A stretch of DNA of 64,000 nucleotides from Hymenobacter radiodurans (GTDB taxonomy: Bacteria > Bacteroidota > Bacteroidia > Cytophagales > Hymenobacteraceae). The DNA lies in the NCBI RefSeq assembly GCF_004355185.1, contig NZ_CP037922.1, positions 2,232,001 to 2,296,000 on the forward strand, read 5' to 3'. Below the pieces are notes generated by a model that searched no databases, had not been told where the DNA came from, and saw only the letters and a list, made by a program, of their open reading frames with translations. Shown one piece after another: positions 9,819 to 19,935 of this stretch. A program made the translations under genes and the position numbers. Within the stretch, counting starts at the first letter, position 1; each line of letters opens with the position of its first letter.

Positions 9819-10091
9819 ATGATGCTGGTAGCGGACTTGCGGCTGAGTGCCGTGGTAGCGGCGGCTGTGGCCTGCGTAATTATTGCGGTTGGACACATAT
9901 GGTTTAACGCTTCCTTTTGGCTGTTTAATGAATCGGATGGTTGGACAATCTATCCTCCATTGTCTGCACTGCCGCAAGCTGTCTCATATCAGGACCCTGA
10001 TCCTTTTGAATATCTCGTTTATTTAGGAGTAATAACAGGTGCTTTTGTCGCTGGGGGCTTTCGGTGTGTTGTTTACTGGCGTCGGCAGTAG
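9819..10091 (+). CDS. Small membrane protein with a haem-copper-oxidase subunit I-like segment
   Basis: 90 residues with two hydrophobic segments (about residues 8-28 and 66-82) and a hydrophilic loop reading DGWTIYPPLSALP. That loop resembles the conserved GWT(I/V)YPPLS stretch of cytochrome oxidase subunit I, but the protein is far too short to be an oxidase and lacks the haem-binding histidines. It starts two bases after the gpsA stop. Function is unknown. Confidence 0.6.
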   Translation: MMLVADLRLSAVVAAAVACVIIAVGHIWFNASFWLFNESDGWTIYPPLSALPQAVSYQDPDPFEYLVYLGVITGAFVAGGFRCVVYWRRQ

Positions 10092-10129
10092 TGCGCCATC
10101 GGCGGCGAGAAGCAACAACCCAACTTATA

Positions 10130-10351
10130 ATGCCTCTTTGGCTACCACTGGTTTTATTGTTGCCGGTGGCAGCTCATCTTATAGGGCGAGGCTACTATGG
10201 CTATAAAGCAATGCAGGCCGAATCGTTCTTTCTTCAGAAAGAATCATTTTCCAGTCCCACTTCTCCGCAGCCACTTGTGCCCAGTGTAGCAGACTATCTG
10301 ACAGAAGCCGATGACGATGCGATGGATAATGCGCTTGAAAAGCCGGAATAG
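10130..10351 (+). CDS. Hypothetical small membrane-anchored protein
   Basis: About 73 residues from the ATG at 10130 (MPLWLPLVLLLPVAAHLIG), with one N-terminal hydrophobic segment and then a polar, acidic C-terminal tail (DYLTEADDDAMDN). It sits just after the oxidase-like small protein and may be co-transcribed with it. No family is recognised. An upstream non-ATG start is possible. Confidence 0.5.
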   Translation: MPLWLPLVLLLPVAAHLIGRGYYGYKAMQAESFFLQKESFSSPTSPQPLVPSVADYLTEADDDAMDNALEKPE

Positions 10352-10458
10352 CCGCAGCGCTGCGACAGGTTTATAGAAAGATGATTGAAATAACCATTCT
10401 GTCGCTTAGCTAGTAAAGCTTTCAGACACGATTAGTACTACACCTTATTTACTAGCAT

Positions 10459-10854
10459 ATGGGAACCTGGGGCTACTACAACTTCGACAACGACGCGGCA
10501 GCCGACTTCGCCGAAGACTTCCGTGATAATCACAATGAGGCAAAGCTGCTCGAAGCGTTAGTCGCGGTGGCTGAGGAGGAAGACCATATTGACGGTGATG
10601 CAGCCAGCGAAGCGCTGGCGGCGGCTGAAATAGTAGCTGCCATTCTGGGCAAACCGTCCCGCGATTTTCCCGCCGATCTGATACCCGTAATAGTGAAGCT
10701 GGATGCCAGCGAAAGCGAGGACCTGCGCGAGATGGCCCAGCAAGCCGTGCAGGCTGTAGTCAGCAAGTCGGAGCTACAGGAGATGTGGGCTAAAAACGAA
10801 TCGGCCGAGGACTGGCAGCATACCCAGCAGGACCTATTACATCGCCTGACCTAG
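10459..10854 (+). CDS. DUF4259 domain-containing protein
   Basis: 131 residues. The N-terminus MGTWGYYNFDNDAAADFAEDF is the DUF4259 signature, and the rest is an acidic, Ala/Glu-rich helical protein with no signal peptide, so it is probably cytoplasmic. Family members occur singly across bacteria and have no assigned function. The stop is 10 bases before the next gene, which suggests co-transcription with the EamA-like transporter. Confidence 0.85.
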   Translation: MGTWGYYNFDNDAAADFAEDFRDNHNEAKLLEALVAVAEEEDHIDGDAASEALAAAEIVAAILGKPSRDFPADLIPVIVKLDASESEDLREMAQQAVQAVVSKSELQEMWAKNESAEDWQHTQQDLLHRLT

Positions 10855-10864
10855 AGCCATTTGC

Positions 10865-11293
10865 ATGAACTGGCTTTTGCTGGCTGTCATCACAGCCTTC
10901 TGCCTCGGGCTTTATAACTTCTTTATTAAGCTGGCATCGGGTAACATTCACCAAGTAGCTGGGGCAGTACTCCTTCAGCTCGTGGCGGCGGCGGTGGGGG
11001 GCTTTTTGCTACTTTATATCAAGGCTACACGGCAGCCAGTGAGCATCTCTCAAACGGGCGTGCTGTATTCCTGTCTGGCGGGTTTGAGCGTGGGCATCGC
11101 TGAGATTTTGACATTCTACGTGTTCACGAAAGGCGCCCCAGCCTCGGTGGGTACGCCCATTATCGTCGGTGGCTCGGTGGCGGTGGCCGCCGTGCTGGGT
11201 TGGTTGGTGCTGCGAGAGCAGATTACGCTGGGCCAGGTGCTGGGCGTAGGGCTGATAGTGGCTGGCGTGGTATTACTCGCCAGAGGTCATTAG
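10865..11293 (+). CDS. Single-domain EamA/DMT-family transporter
   Basis: 142 residues, almost entirely hydrophobic, with five predicted membrane segments starting MNWLLLAVITAFCLGLYNFFIK. The ending LGWLVLREQITLGQVLGVGLIVAGVVLLA is the classic last two helices of an EamA domain. Half-size members work as dimers in the inner membrane. Substrate is not predictable from sequence. Confidence 0.82.
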   Translation: MNWLLLAVITAFCLGLYNFFIKLASGNIHQVAGAVLLQLVAAAVGGFLLLYIKATRQPVSISQTGVLYSCLAGLSVGIAEILTFYVFTKGAPASVGTPIIVGGSVAVAAVLGWLVLREQITLGQVLGVGLIVAGVVLLARGH

Positions 11294-11524
11294 CGGTTTC
11301 AGCGCCTAGCCAACGTTCGATTTCTAAACAGGTCACGGGTGAGTCAAAGTTAATAATACGCAAAGGCTCCGTTGCTTCATGAATAGCGTAGACGCTCCCC
11401 AAATGAGTTCATTCTGGGCGTACAATGTTTGAGGTAAACTACTCAGGATTGTGTGCCATTTTCGCGGCCTTTCATGCAACATCAAAAAAGCCCCCAGCGC
11501 GAAAAATCGACCCGCAATGCTAGC

Positions 11525-12565
11525 TTACTCTGGTGTGGGTTGCCACGGTGTGGGGCCCGCAAAAATCCGGGCCAACGTATAGCGCCGGGCTTCGCGAGCC
11601 CGCAGCTGCCGCGCCCACCGCACGCGCCCAGTGGCCTGGGCTCCCGGCCCGGTAGACTGGTATTCGGCGTAGAAAGCGGTCTGCTCGTTTTGTGGGTTTC
11701 GCCAGTTGTCCCAGCCGGCGGCGGTGATGTGGGCGCCCAATTCCGAGTGCAGAAATACGGTGCGCGCGTGGGGCCGCCAAGGCCGGCCCAGGTACACCTT
11801 CTGCGCTTCGGGCGCTGCCGTGAGACGACATTGGAGGAACACCAGCCCATAGGCCTGCCGGGGCGTAGTAGAGGCAGCCGTGATGTAGGAGTCGCGTTTG
11901 CTGTGGATGGTGCAACGGTCGAAGACGGCCGTGCTGGCGCCAAAGATGAAGTCGGTGGTGCCCTCAATATAACAATCCTGATAATACTGGCGGCTGTTTT
12001 CTATGGCCAGAAACAGCGTGTCCTGGTGACCCAGCATACGGCAGTGGCGAAACACGGCCCGGTCGCCTTCCACGTGCAGGGCCACAGCCTGCCCAACTGG
12101 CCCAGCCGCGTTTTCGAAGGTGATATTCTCGGCCCAGAAGTCGTTGCCCTGGACGCGCACCGTGTGGGAGGTGTAGGTAGTATGCCCGGCCGCGTCGCCT
12201 GAGTAGTCGCTGAAGGTGATGACAACGCCGTCGCGGCTTTCGCCTAGCAGGGTGATATTGGTTTTCTGAGCCGGAATAACCAGCTTTTCGCGGTAGGTGC
12301 CGTTTTTGATATAGATGGTAGCCCGCACCTGCATGAAGTCGCGCACGGCCATCACCGCCTCCTGAATGCTACGGTAGTCGCCCGAGCCGTCCGGCGCTAC
12401 GGTCAGGCGCACGGGTTGCGAAAAGGAAGGTGCCGCGGCTTTGGCCGGAGTCGCCGGGGTATCTTGGGCTAGGGCGGCCGCTACACTCAACAGCAGGCAG
12501 CTTGTTAGTAGCAGAAACCGCAACGGCTGCAGGCGGTGTAGGGCAGGAGACGAAGGCTTCGGCAC
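11525..12565 (-). CDS. Pectinesterase (pectin methylesterase, CE8)
   Basis: Secreted right-handed beta-helix enzyme that removes methyl esters from homogalacturonan. It has a signal peptide (LLLTSCLLLSVAAALAQ) and the CE8 motifs in order: NGTYREKL, GQAVALHVEGDRAVF, RMLGHQDTLF, CYIEGTTDFIFGASTAVF (catalytic Asp) and VYLGRPWRPHARTVFL. Length is 346 residues. The next gene upstream on the same strand (12656-13693) encodes an exported esterase, so the two may act together on esterified plant polysaccharide. Confidence 0.95.
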   Translation of the reverse strand: MPKPSSPALHRLQPLRFLLLTSCLLLSVAAALAQDTPATPAKAAAPSFSQPVRLTVAPDGSGDYRSIQEAVMAVRDFMQVRATIYIKNGTYREKLVIPAQKTNITLLGESRDGVVITFSDYSGDAAGHTTYTSHTVRVQGNDFWAENITFENAAGPVGQAVALHVEGDRAVFRHCRMLGHQDTLFLAIENSRQYYQDCYIEGTTDFIFGASTAVFDRCTIHSKRDSYITAASTTPRQAYGLVFLQCRLTAAPEAQKVYLGRPWRPHARTVFLHSELGAHITAAGWDNWRNPQNEQTAFYAEYQSTGPGAQATGRVRWARQLRAREARRYTLARIFAGPTPWQPTPE

Positions 12566-12655
12566 AGGCTATACAGTTTAGGATGACGCCGGCAGCGGGC
12601 TGCGGTCGTTGCGGTTTCTATATTTTGCCTCCAGTAGCTTCCTGGGGGGGCAAAA

Positions 12656-13660
12656 TTATGGCCGCTTCGGGAAAACCTTAGCCAGGAACGCGACAGTATG
12701 CTCCAAGGTTAAGTCAAACCAAGGGTTGAACAGGGGAAACGTGTGCGGCGCCTTGGGAAAAACGTGCGTCTCGTGGTAGATACCGAAGGCATCCAGTTTT
12801 TTGATCATGTCGTCGCGGCCCGCGTGCATACGGTCGACGGAACTGTTTAAGAACAGGATGGGTGGCGTCTGGGCCGTGACGTGGTTCAGGGCGCCGGCTT
12901 GGTGCCACAGGGCGGGCTGGTCTGTTTTGGATGCGCCAAACCAGCGTGTAGCGGCGGAAAGCCCTCGGCTGTCATCGCCCTCCCCCGACTCAGGATGGAT
13001 AAAGGCCAACGTACCATCCACATCAATGATGGCCTGCACGTGACTGGAACGGCTCGTCTGGCAGGCCGAACCCTCCAGCTGCGCGTCACCGTTAGTCGTG
13101 CCCAGTAAAGCGGACATTTGTCCTCCTGCCGAAAATCCCCAGACGGCAATTCGAGTAGTGTCGATGGGGTAGGTGCCCGCCTGAGTCCGCAGCCAGCGCA
13201 CGGCGGCCTTTAGGTCGGTCACGGCGGCCGGGTACCGGGCTTCCGGCGACAAGCGGTACTCCACTGTGACCGTCACGTAGCCCTTGGCGGCGAGCTGCTG
13301 AGCCATCGGCGCGTGGTGAGAGCGGTCGCCGGAACTCCAACCGCCACCGTGGATAAGCAACACGGCCGGGTAACCTCGGGAGCGCTTTGCCTTCGGATAA
13401 AAGATATCGAGCTGCAATGGCCGCCCGCCCACGGTACAGTAGGTTAAGTTTCGCTGCGCTTGAATGGTGGAGGGAAACGCGGGTTGGGCCAGAGTAATGG
13501 TTGGATTGTCCTTGCGGGCTTTTCGCAGGGCGCTAGCCACCGTAAAAGAAGTATCGCGCGTAAGCGGCTGTTGGGCGGCTAGTGGCTGCACACCCATGAC
13601 CAGCAGTACGATGGCTACGACTAACCGAGGAAGTAATCTGAAATGGCGAAATAAAGTCAT
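12656..13660 (-). CDS. Exported alpha/beta hydrolase (esterase/lipase-like)
   Basis: Secreted or periplasmic serine esterase. From the ATG at 13660 it begins with a signal peptide (MTLFRHFRLLPRLVVAIVLLVMG ... LAAQ). The HGGGW oxyanion motif and the nucleophile elbow GFSAGG define a hormone-sensitive-lipase-like fold. A catalytic Asp is likely in SSVDRMHAG and the His in KAPHTF. It lies about 90 bases upstream of the pectinesterase gene and is probably co-transcribed, so removal of acetyl or feruloyl groups from pectin is a reasonable guess, not proven. Confidence 0.85.
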   Translation of the reverse strand: MTLFRHFRLLPRLVVAIVLLVMGVQPLAAQQPLTRDTSFTVASALRKARKDNPTITLAQPAFPSTIQAQRNLTYCTVGGRPLQLDIFYPKAKRSRGYPAVLLIHGGGWSSGDRSHHAPMAQQLAAKGYVTVTVEYRLSPEARYPAAVTDLKAAVRWLRTQAGTYPIDTTRIAVWGFSAGGQMSALLGTTNGDAQLEGSACQTSRSSHVQAIIDVDGTLAFIHPESGEGDDSRGLSAATRWFGASKTDQPALWHQAGALNHVTAQTPPILFLNSSVDRMHAGRDDMIKKLDAFGIYHETHVFPKAPHTFPLFNPWFDLTLEHTVAFLAKVFPKRP

Positions 13661-13855
13661 CAGCGCACGGGTAGATGGCAGATCCAGGGCCAAGATAAGC
13701 TGCGAGGCAAAAAGATGGGCTCACCCTCATGGATCCAACACCCAAGCCCATGCTTGGTCAGAGTAGCACCAGAACCCGCTGCGTGCTACGTGCCGCGAAT
13801 GGCCTTTAAAGTTGAATACGCCGCATAGTATGTACAGCAGTACACGTGTGAATAC

Positions 13856-14829
13856 CTACCAGAACCGGTTTGTGCATACCACCTGCGCTTTTTTCTTCAG
13901 CCTCAACCCTACGATCACCTCGTGGCTGCCGCCGTGGTAGCCATTAAGCTCCGAGAGACCCGCATCGTAGGAATAGCCTACGGTGAGCTGCTCATAGCTG
14001 AGGCCCACCATCCCCACGAACGAGTCAAAGGCGCGCCACGATACGCCAGCCCACAGCAGATCTTGGTACTTAAGCTTGGCGTTGATGTCGAGCGAGAGCG
14101 GAGCGGGGTTGACGGCCTTAAGCATCAATGAAGGTACCAGTGACCAATCTTTGTTGAGCGGCACCCGTACGCCGCCAGTAGCGAAGTAGTGACGCTTCAA
14201 GGTGTTGCCGGGCGCTCCTTCGCCCAACTGGTTTGGTCCGTAGGAGAAGTCGAGCTTATTGCCCAGCAGCTGCGAACCCGCCACCCCAACGTAAAAATTG
14301 GAGCTGTACACCCACAATCCCACCGAACCATCCAGCACCCGCGAGGCAGCACTGGGCGTAGCGGTTGTGGGGTCAAAAAAGCGCAGCTTCTGCCCATCAA
14401 CGGCAAATTGCTGCATGCCCACCGACGCACCCAATGCCGCCCGCAGGTCAGGTCTTAAAACTAGGTTATAAGCGTAGGAAGCGTAGGCACCCGTACGGCT
14501 TGTGGGCCCAGTCTCGTCCCTATACACAAAGCCCCCAGCGCGTGAAACGGCCGGCGCCGGTCGCGGATGGTGCGCTTGGTGGTAGTGCGCCATTTGCCCA
14601 GTGAGGAATTAATGCTGGCGTAGTAAGTCTTAGGCGCACCCTCCAGGCCCGTCCATTGGGTGCGGTAGCTGAACTTAACGTCGATGTAATCTTCCACACC
14701 AGTTGCGCCAGGGTTCAGAATGTAGTTATTATTCATGTATTGGCTGTACTGCGCCTGCTGCTGGGCCAAAGCCGGCAGGGTTGCCAGCAGCAGCAGCGGG
14801 GGCAGCAGTAGAGTTAGAGCTCTTTTCAT
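13856..14829 (-). CDS. PorP/SprF family T9SS outer membrane protein (frameshifted at 14532-14536)
   Basis: Outer-membrane beta-barrel that partners type B cargo of the type IX secretion system. It begins with a signal peptide and AQQQAQYSQYMNNNYILNPGATG, the hallmark of the family, and continues with VKFSYRTQWTGLEGAPKTYYASINS. The frame breaks at the five-C run 14532-14536. Six C restores AGGFVYRDETGPTSRTGAYASYAY and a 324-residue protein. It lies directly downstream of the giant type B CTD gene, the usual arrangement for SprB/SprF-type pairs. Confidence 0.9.
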
Positions 14830-14901
14830 AACAGGTATTGCCTTAGCGTCTATCTAGGAGAAAAGTAGTCCTGCGTCGGTAAGAGCCGCAGGACATTTTG
14901 G

Positions 14902-17900
14902 TTAGTACAGAATCGTAATTGATCCGCTGTAGGACTTGCCCAGCGGGCCTTTCGTGACGACGACGTAGTAGTAGGTGCCAACCGGAGCGGGCTGCCCATT
15001 GATGTCGCCCTTCCACTCATTGGCCCGGCTGTAGTTTTCGGCCGAGAAGATCCGGTTGCCCCAGCGGTTGAATATGCTCACCGTATTGTCTGGGAATTGC
15101 TCGATGAACTCAATCTGCCAGGTGTCGTCGCGGCCGTCGCCGTTCGGCGTAAAGGCATTGGGAATGCGGATGGGCGGGCGCACCGTCACCGTCACCTGGT
15201 CGCTGTCGGCGCAGCCGCCTTCCCCCGCCGAGATAGTGTAAGTAGTTGTAACAGTGGGCGAGGCGACGGGCCGTAACGGATCATTTTCTCTAAAAGTCAG
15301 CCCCGCCTGCGGCGTCCACGTCACGGGATAGGTACCATCGGCGCGGCCTTCCAATACTACGGAGGTGCCTGCCAGAATTTCCTTGTCGGGCCCGGCATCC
15401 ACATCCACTGGGGGCTAAGTTGCACAGCTATGCCATTCGATATGGCCGTAACGGGCTGCCCGCATGCTGTGTTTGTGCGCAGGCGCAACGTCACGGTCTG
15501 GCCTGCACGCAGCGTCGTGCTGGTGAAGGTTGGACCCGTAGCCCCTGCTACGTCGCTGCCATTTACCTGCCACTGGTAGTCAGGGTTCGGGCCAGCCTCT
15601 GTCACACTCGCCAGATTGAAGGTAAGCGGTGCGCCTAGGCAAACCGGCCCGCCCGGCTGCACGGTAATGGCGAGCGTGGGCAGCGGCGTAGGCGTGCGCG
15701 TTACCGTGACTGTAGCCACAGCAGGAGCCGAACTGCACAGCCCCGCCGTGGGCGCCACTTCAACGCGTACTTGGTCGCCGGAAACCAACGTGCTACTGGT
15801 AAAGGTAGGTCCACTGGCCACGGCCACGTTGTTGACGAACCAAGCGAAAGTAGGTGCGGCCCCCGCATTAGTAACCACGGCCGTGAAGGTGAGGGGAATA
15901 CCGGGGCACTGCACGGGTGGGGCGGCCAGACTTACGGTAGGAGTTACGACGGGCTGCACCTGTATCGTGACTACGTTGGAAGTCGCCGTAGAGCAGGTAC
16001 CGGTGCCCGATGTAACTCGGCGGCGGAAGAAAGTGGTAGCCGTAAGTGCGCCAGGCGCGAAAGTTGGGTTGGTGGCGCCACCTATAGCTGTCCAGGTTGC
16101 GTTATCTGTCGACGATTCCCACTGGTAAGCAAACGTGCCTGTGCCACCACCAGCCGCGCTAGAACTGCTGAGCGGGGCCGGTGTAGCGCCTGCGCAAATA
16201 GTCTGGTCAGCAGCGATGCTGCCCGCGCTCAGCACTGGCAGCACCGTCAGGACAACGGAAGGCGAGTACGCTGATCCGCAAGTTCCTGACGTTACGCGCC
16301 GGCGGTAATAAGTGGTAGAAGCAAGCGGCCCAGGTGAATAGCCAGCACCAGTAGCCCCGACGATAAGCACCCAATCCGCGTTGTTCCCCGATGATTCCCA
16401 TTGGTACTCGAACGTGCCCGTGCCACCACCAGGACCCGCCGTGCTGGTGAGAGAAGCGGGAGTAGCGCCCGGACAAAGCGTCTGATCAGTGCCAATCGTG
16501 CCGGCCGTTAGGGCGGGCAAAACGGTGATGGTAACTACATTCGAAAATACAGGAGCGCAGGCAGGGCTGGCATTAGCTTGGCGCCGGAAATAGGTCGTGG
16601 CGCTAAGTTGGCCCGGTGCATACGTGGGGCCAGTAGCTCCGCCCAAGGGTGTCCATGTCGAGTTATCCGTGGAGGTCTCCCACTGGTAGGCAATGTTCCC
16701 CGCCCCACCGGCCTCGCCGGTGCTGATAAGCGGAGCCGGGGTGGCGCCTGCGCAGAGGGTTTGGCTGGCGGCAATGCTGCCAGCCGTTAGGTTGGGCAGC
16801 ACGATTATGGCTACAGAAGGCGAATACTGCGGGGCACAGGGCCCTGAGTTTACGCGCCGCCGGAAGTAGGTATCAGAAGCGAGTGGGCCCGGTGCATAGG
16901 CGGCACTGGTGGCCCCGACGATGGGCGCCCAATCGGCATTATTTCCTGAAGATTCCCACTGATACGCATACGTACCGTTACCGCCCGTAGGGGGCGCCGT
17001 ACTGGTCAGCGGCGCTACGGGGCTGCCCGCACATACCCTTTGGTCGGCGCCAATAGTGCCGGCCGTCAGCGCTGGCGTCACGGTGATGGTAATGACATTG
17101 GACAAGGCAGGTGCACAAGCAGTACCGGAGCCCGCTTGGCGCCGGAAATAGGTCGTGGCACTAAGCTGACCAGGTGCATACGTGGGGCCAGTGGCTCCAC
17201 CATTGGCCGCCCAGGTTATATTATCCGTTGATGATTCCCACTGATAAGCAATTTGGCCTGTGCCGCCCGTGCCTGGGGTTTCGCTGGTGAGAGGGGCTGG
17301 TGTAGAGCCCGCGCAGAGGGTTTGATCGGCCGCGATGCGACCGGCCGTGAGGGCCGGCACAACCGTCAGCGTTACCACGTTGGAAGGCGGCGTGGAGCAA
17401 GCGCCGGAGCGCACTTGGCGCCGATAATAGGTGGTGGCTGTGATGGCCCCCGGCGCAAAAGTTTCGGCTGTGGCGCCCGGAATTGCCCCCCAGGTGATGT
17501 TATCAGCTGATGATTCCCACTGATAGGTAAACGTACCTGTGCCACCCGTGGCCGGGGCGGTGCTCGTCAGGGGCGCTGCGCTGCTGCCGGCACACACTGC
17601 TTGGTCGGCGCCAATAGTGCCAGCCGTCACGGCTGGGGTTACGGTAATAGCTACAGATGCGGTAAAGGAAGGGGTACAGTAAGGGCCTGATCCGCTAGGC
17701 AACAGTAGTTGCGCACGCCGCCGGAAATAGGTAATGCCGGGCGTCAGCGAAACTGGCGGCTGGAAGGTAGCGCCAGTAGCTCCGTTGACAGCCGTGAAAG
17801 TGGTGTTATCCGTGGACGACTCCCATTGGTAAACCAGCGGCAGGCCGGCGTCGCCCGAAGCATTGACCGTGCTGGTCAGAGGAGCCGGTGCCGTTCCAGC

Positions 17901-19537
17901 GCATACCGTCTGGGTGGTGCCAATACTCCCAGGCTGGGGCAGGGCCGGCACCCGGATAATACCCCGAGTTTCGCGGCAAAAGCAGTCATTGGTAATGCGC
18001 AGTGTCACCGTGTAGTCGCCGGGCGTAGCGTAGGTGTGAACGGGATCTTTTAGAGTAGAAGTGGTGCCATCACCGAAGGTCCACGCATACACCAGATCGG
18101 GGGTTTGAACGGCGAAGCTGGCCTGAAAAGATATTTCGCGACAAGCCGTGATTTGCGCGCCAATGCCGACTCGCAGCAAAGAGCTTTGGTTGAAATTGGG
18201 CAGACCCAATCCACTACGCCGACCGCCCAGCGCCAGGCTGTCATCGGCGTAAGCTGCTTTCGCCCCCAGCGAGTCGGGGTAGGTGATAAACCCAACGGCG
18301 GGCCCATTTTCGCGGGCCACGTAAATCTTGTCGTCGGGGGCGGCCTGCATGGAGCCCAGATTGACAGCGGGCGATTGGTTGAGCGGAATGATCTGCTTGC
18401 TGGCTGGTATGTTAGTGGCACTCAAATCGAATTGCAGCAGCTGGGGTGGGCTTTGCACTGTGGCGTAGAGGTAGTTGCGACTGGGCGAAAACTCGACCCC
18501 GTAGTAACGGCCCGCGTTACTGTCAATAATTTGGGGGTTACTTACTACACCTGTTTCGGCATCGAAGTCAAACAGTTCAACGGTACCGCTGCTATCGGTG
18601 GCTTCGCTGAATCGCGCCACGGCCAGCTGCTCGCCGTCGGGCGACACTTTCATCTGGCCGCGGTAACCCTGGGCTGCTACACTCGGCGCATGCAAAGCTC
18701 CAACGGTCGAAATGATGGGGGGGAGTTGCACACCAGCCGGTGTCACGCGGTACGCCAGAAAAGAGTCACCGCGGTTCTCAGTGCCGTTGGTTGCCGCACC
18801 CCAGCCGTGCACGATTATCCAGACGTCACAGCCGTTCTTGTGCAGTACGCCCGTCATCTTTTCGGCCGTGCCGCGGGTGAGGAGCGTATTTTTAGTAGCT
18901 GCGACTACCTCGCCCTGCCCACCTACGGGAATCACGATTTCTGAGTAGCTCAGGCCCTTGGGGCCGCCTTGGGCATCTTGCGTAAATAGAAAGTAGCGCG
19001 TTGGGGCACCGGGAGGAACTATACCGGGTCGCTTGATAGCCAAGGGGCCGTCGGTGGTGAGGCGATTGCCTCCCATGCCCGTGCCGTTGAGCATGATGTT
19101 GTGGTCGCGGCTCCACACGGTGTCGCCGTTGGTATAGAAGAGCAGGCTACCATTTCTGTCCGACATCACACCGGAGCCGGCGGGCGCTACCATCCGCCCA
19201 TCGGTCAGCACCGCGGGCGGAATAGTATCTCTGGCTTCGTTGAAGTCTAGCCCTGCCCGGTAGCCGAAATACCAGTTATTGATGAACTTCTCATCTTCGC
19301 TGCACTCGGGGGCGCCGTTTGTGCGAGGGCAGTGTTAGCTACACCACTCAACAACAGCAGCAAGGTTAGTAGCCAGCTTATTAAGTACCGGCTGTTGGAT
19401 ATAGCTGGCTGGACAGGCTTAGGAATATGCAAGCGGGAAATACGAGTAGTAGATAAAGCAGGATGCGATAGCTCTGCGGGCATAGTGGGGTAGGTAAGTG
19501 GGCGGACAGACAAGCGGGTTCTCCGAACGAAAAGCAC
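14902..19537 (-). CDS. Very large T9SS type B cargo protein with Ig-like repeats (frameshifted at 15410 and 19308)
   Basis: Predicted cell-surface or secreted protein of about 1,545 residues once two five-base runs (GGGGG at 19308-19312 and 15410-15414) are read as six. The order is: N-terminal hydrophobic signal region; NNWYFGYRAGLDFNEA; a propeller-like region (MKVSPDGEQLAVARF, VEFSPSRNYLYATV); a PKD domain (YAWTFGDGTTSTLKDPVHTY); seven Ig-like repeats of about 93 residues; further Ig-like domains; and a gliding-motility-associated C-terminal domain (PNAFTPNGDGRDDTW, IFNRWGNRIF, YYYVVVTKG), the type B T9SS sorting signal. The start is uncertain (19537 or 19483). Probably an adhesin exported through the T9SS with the PorP/SprF protein next door. 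Confidence 0.9.
15955..17935 (-). repeat. Seven tandem coding repeats (about 280 bp each)
   Basis: Within the T9SS cargo gene, the block Q-x-(L/V/I)-C-(A/P)-G-x-x-x-A-x-L recurs at about 17905, 17597, 17318, 17037, 16757, 16477 and 16198. The spacing is close to 280 bases apart from one 308-base unit. Each unit also carries YQWESS..N..W and TYFRR. The arms are similar in DNA, so recombination between units or assembly collapse is possible. Confidence 0.85.
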
Positions 19538-19892
19538 CTCTTGCTGCCTTGAAGGGACGGAGCTTGATGGCCAGTTACTGCTAAAAAGCGTTGCCAGCCA
19601 GTTCCACTAAAGTTACGCACTGCCAGCCAAGATTCTGCAACGCGATGTCCGAATAGTGATGAATGCGACCCTTGTTTGCCTATTTTCGGACAGTTTAGTT
19701 ACGCCAACCGCATGAATGCCTGCCTAAACTCGCTGTTTTGACTTGATACCACCTACTAATCGCTACACCTTGTGCCGGCTTTACTTCGTTCGCGCCGCCT
19801 AGGCGAGCCATTTTTTTGGGTGCTGCGCTAGTGGGAAACTTCAGCTGAAGTTAGCGTTGTGGAGCTAGGCAAAAATTTCAATTATACATTTT
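19538..19892. other. Intergenic region, 355 bp
   Basis: Upstream region of the T9SS cargo gene, reaching to the hairpin after the ABC/M1 gene. No convincing gene or promoter was seen. Confidence 0.4.
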
Positions 19893-19933
19893 ACCCAGAA
19901 CAGACGCGCTTTATGAGAGCGTCAGTTCTGGGT
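19893..19933 (-). terminator. Hairpin after the ABC/M1 gene
   Basis: ACCCAGAAC-A-GACGC pairs with GCGTC-A-GTTCTGGGT immediately after the stop codon at 19936. On the minus strand it is followed by an A/T-rich stretch. Confidence 0.7.
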
Positions 19934-19935
19934 AT

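Noticed and set aside
11453..12202. Long frame antisense to the pectinesterase gene
   Set aside because: It lies opposite a gene with full CE8 motifs and has a low-complexity composition typical of shadow frames in G+C-rich DNA.
16190..17910. CRISPR-like regular spacing in the T9SS gene
   Set aside because: The units are about 280 bases, coding and protein-conserved; there are no short direct repeats with unique spacers.
18105..18944. 279-residue frame antisense to the T9SS cargo gene
   Set aside because: The minus strand has recognised domains there; the plus frame has none.
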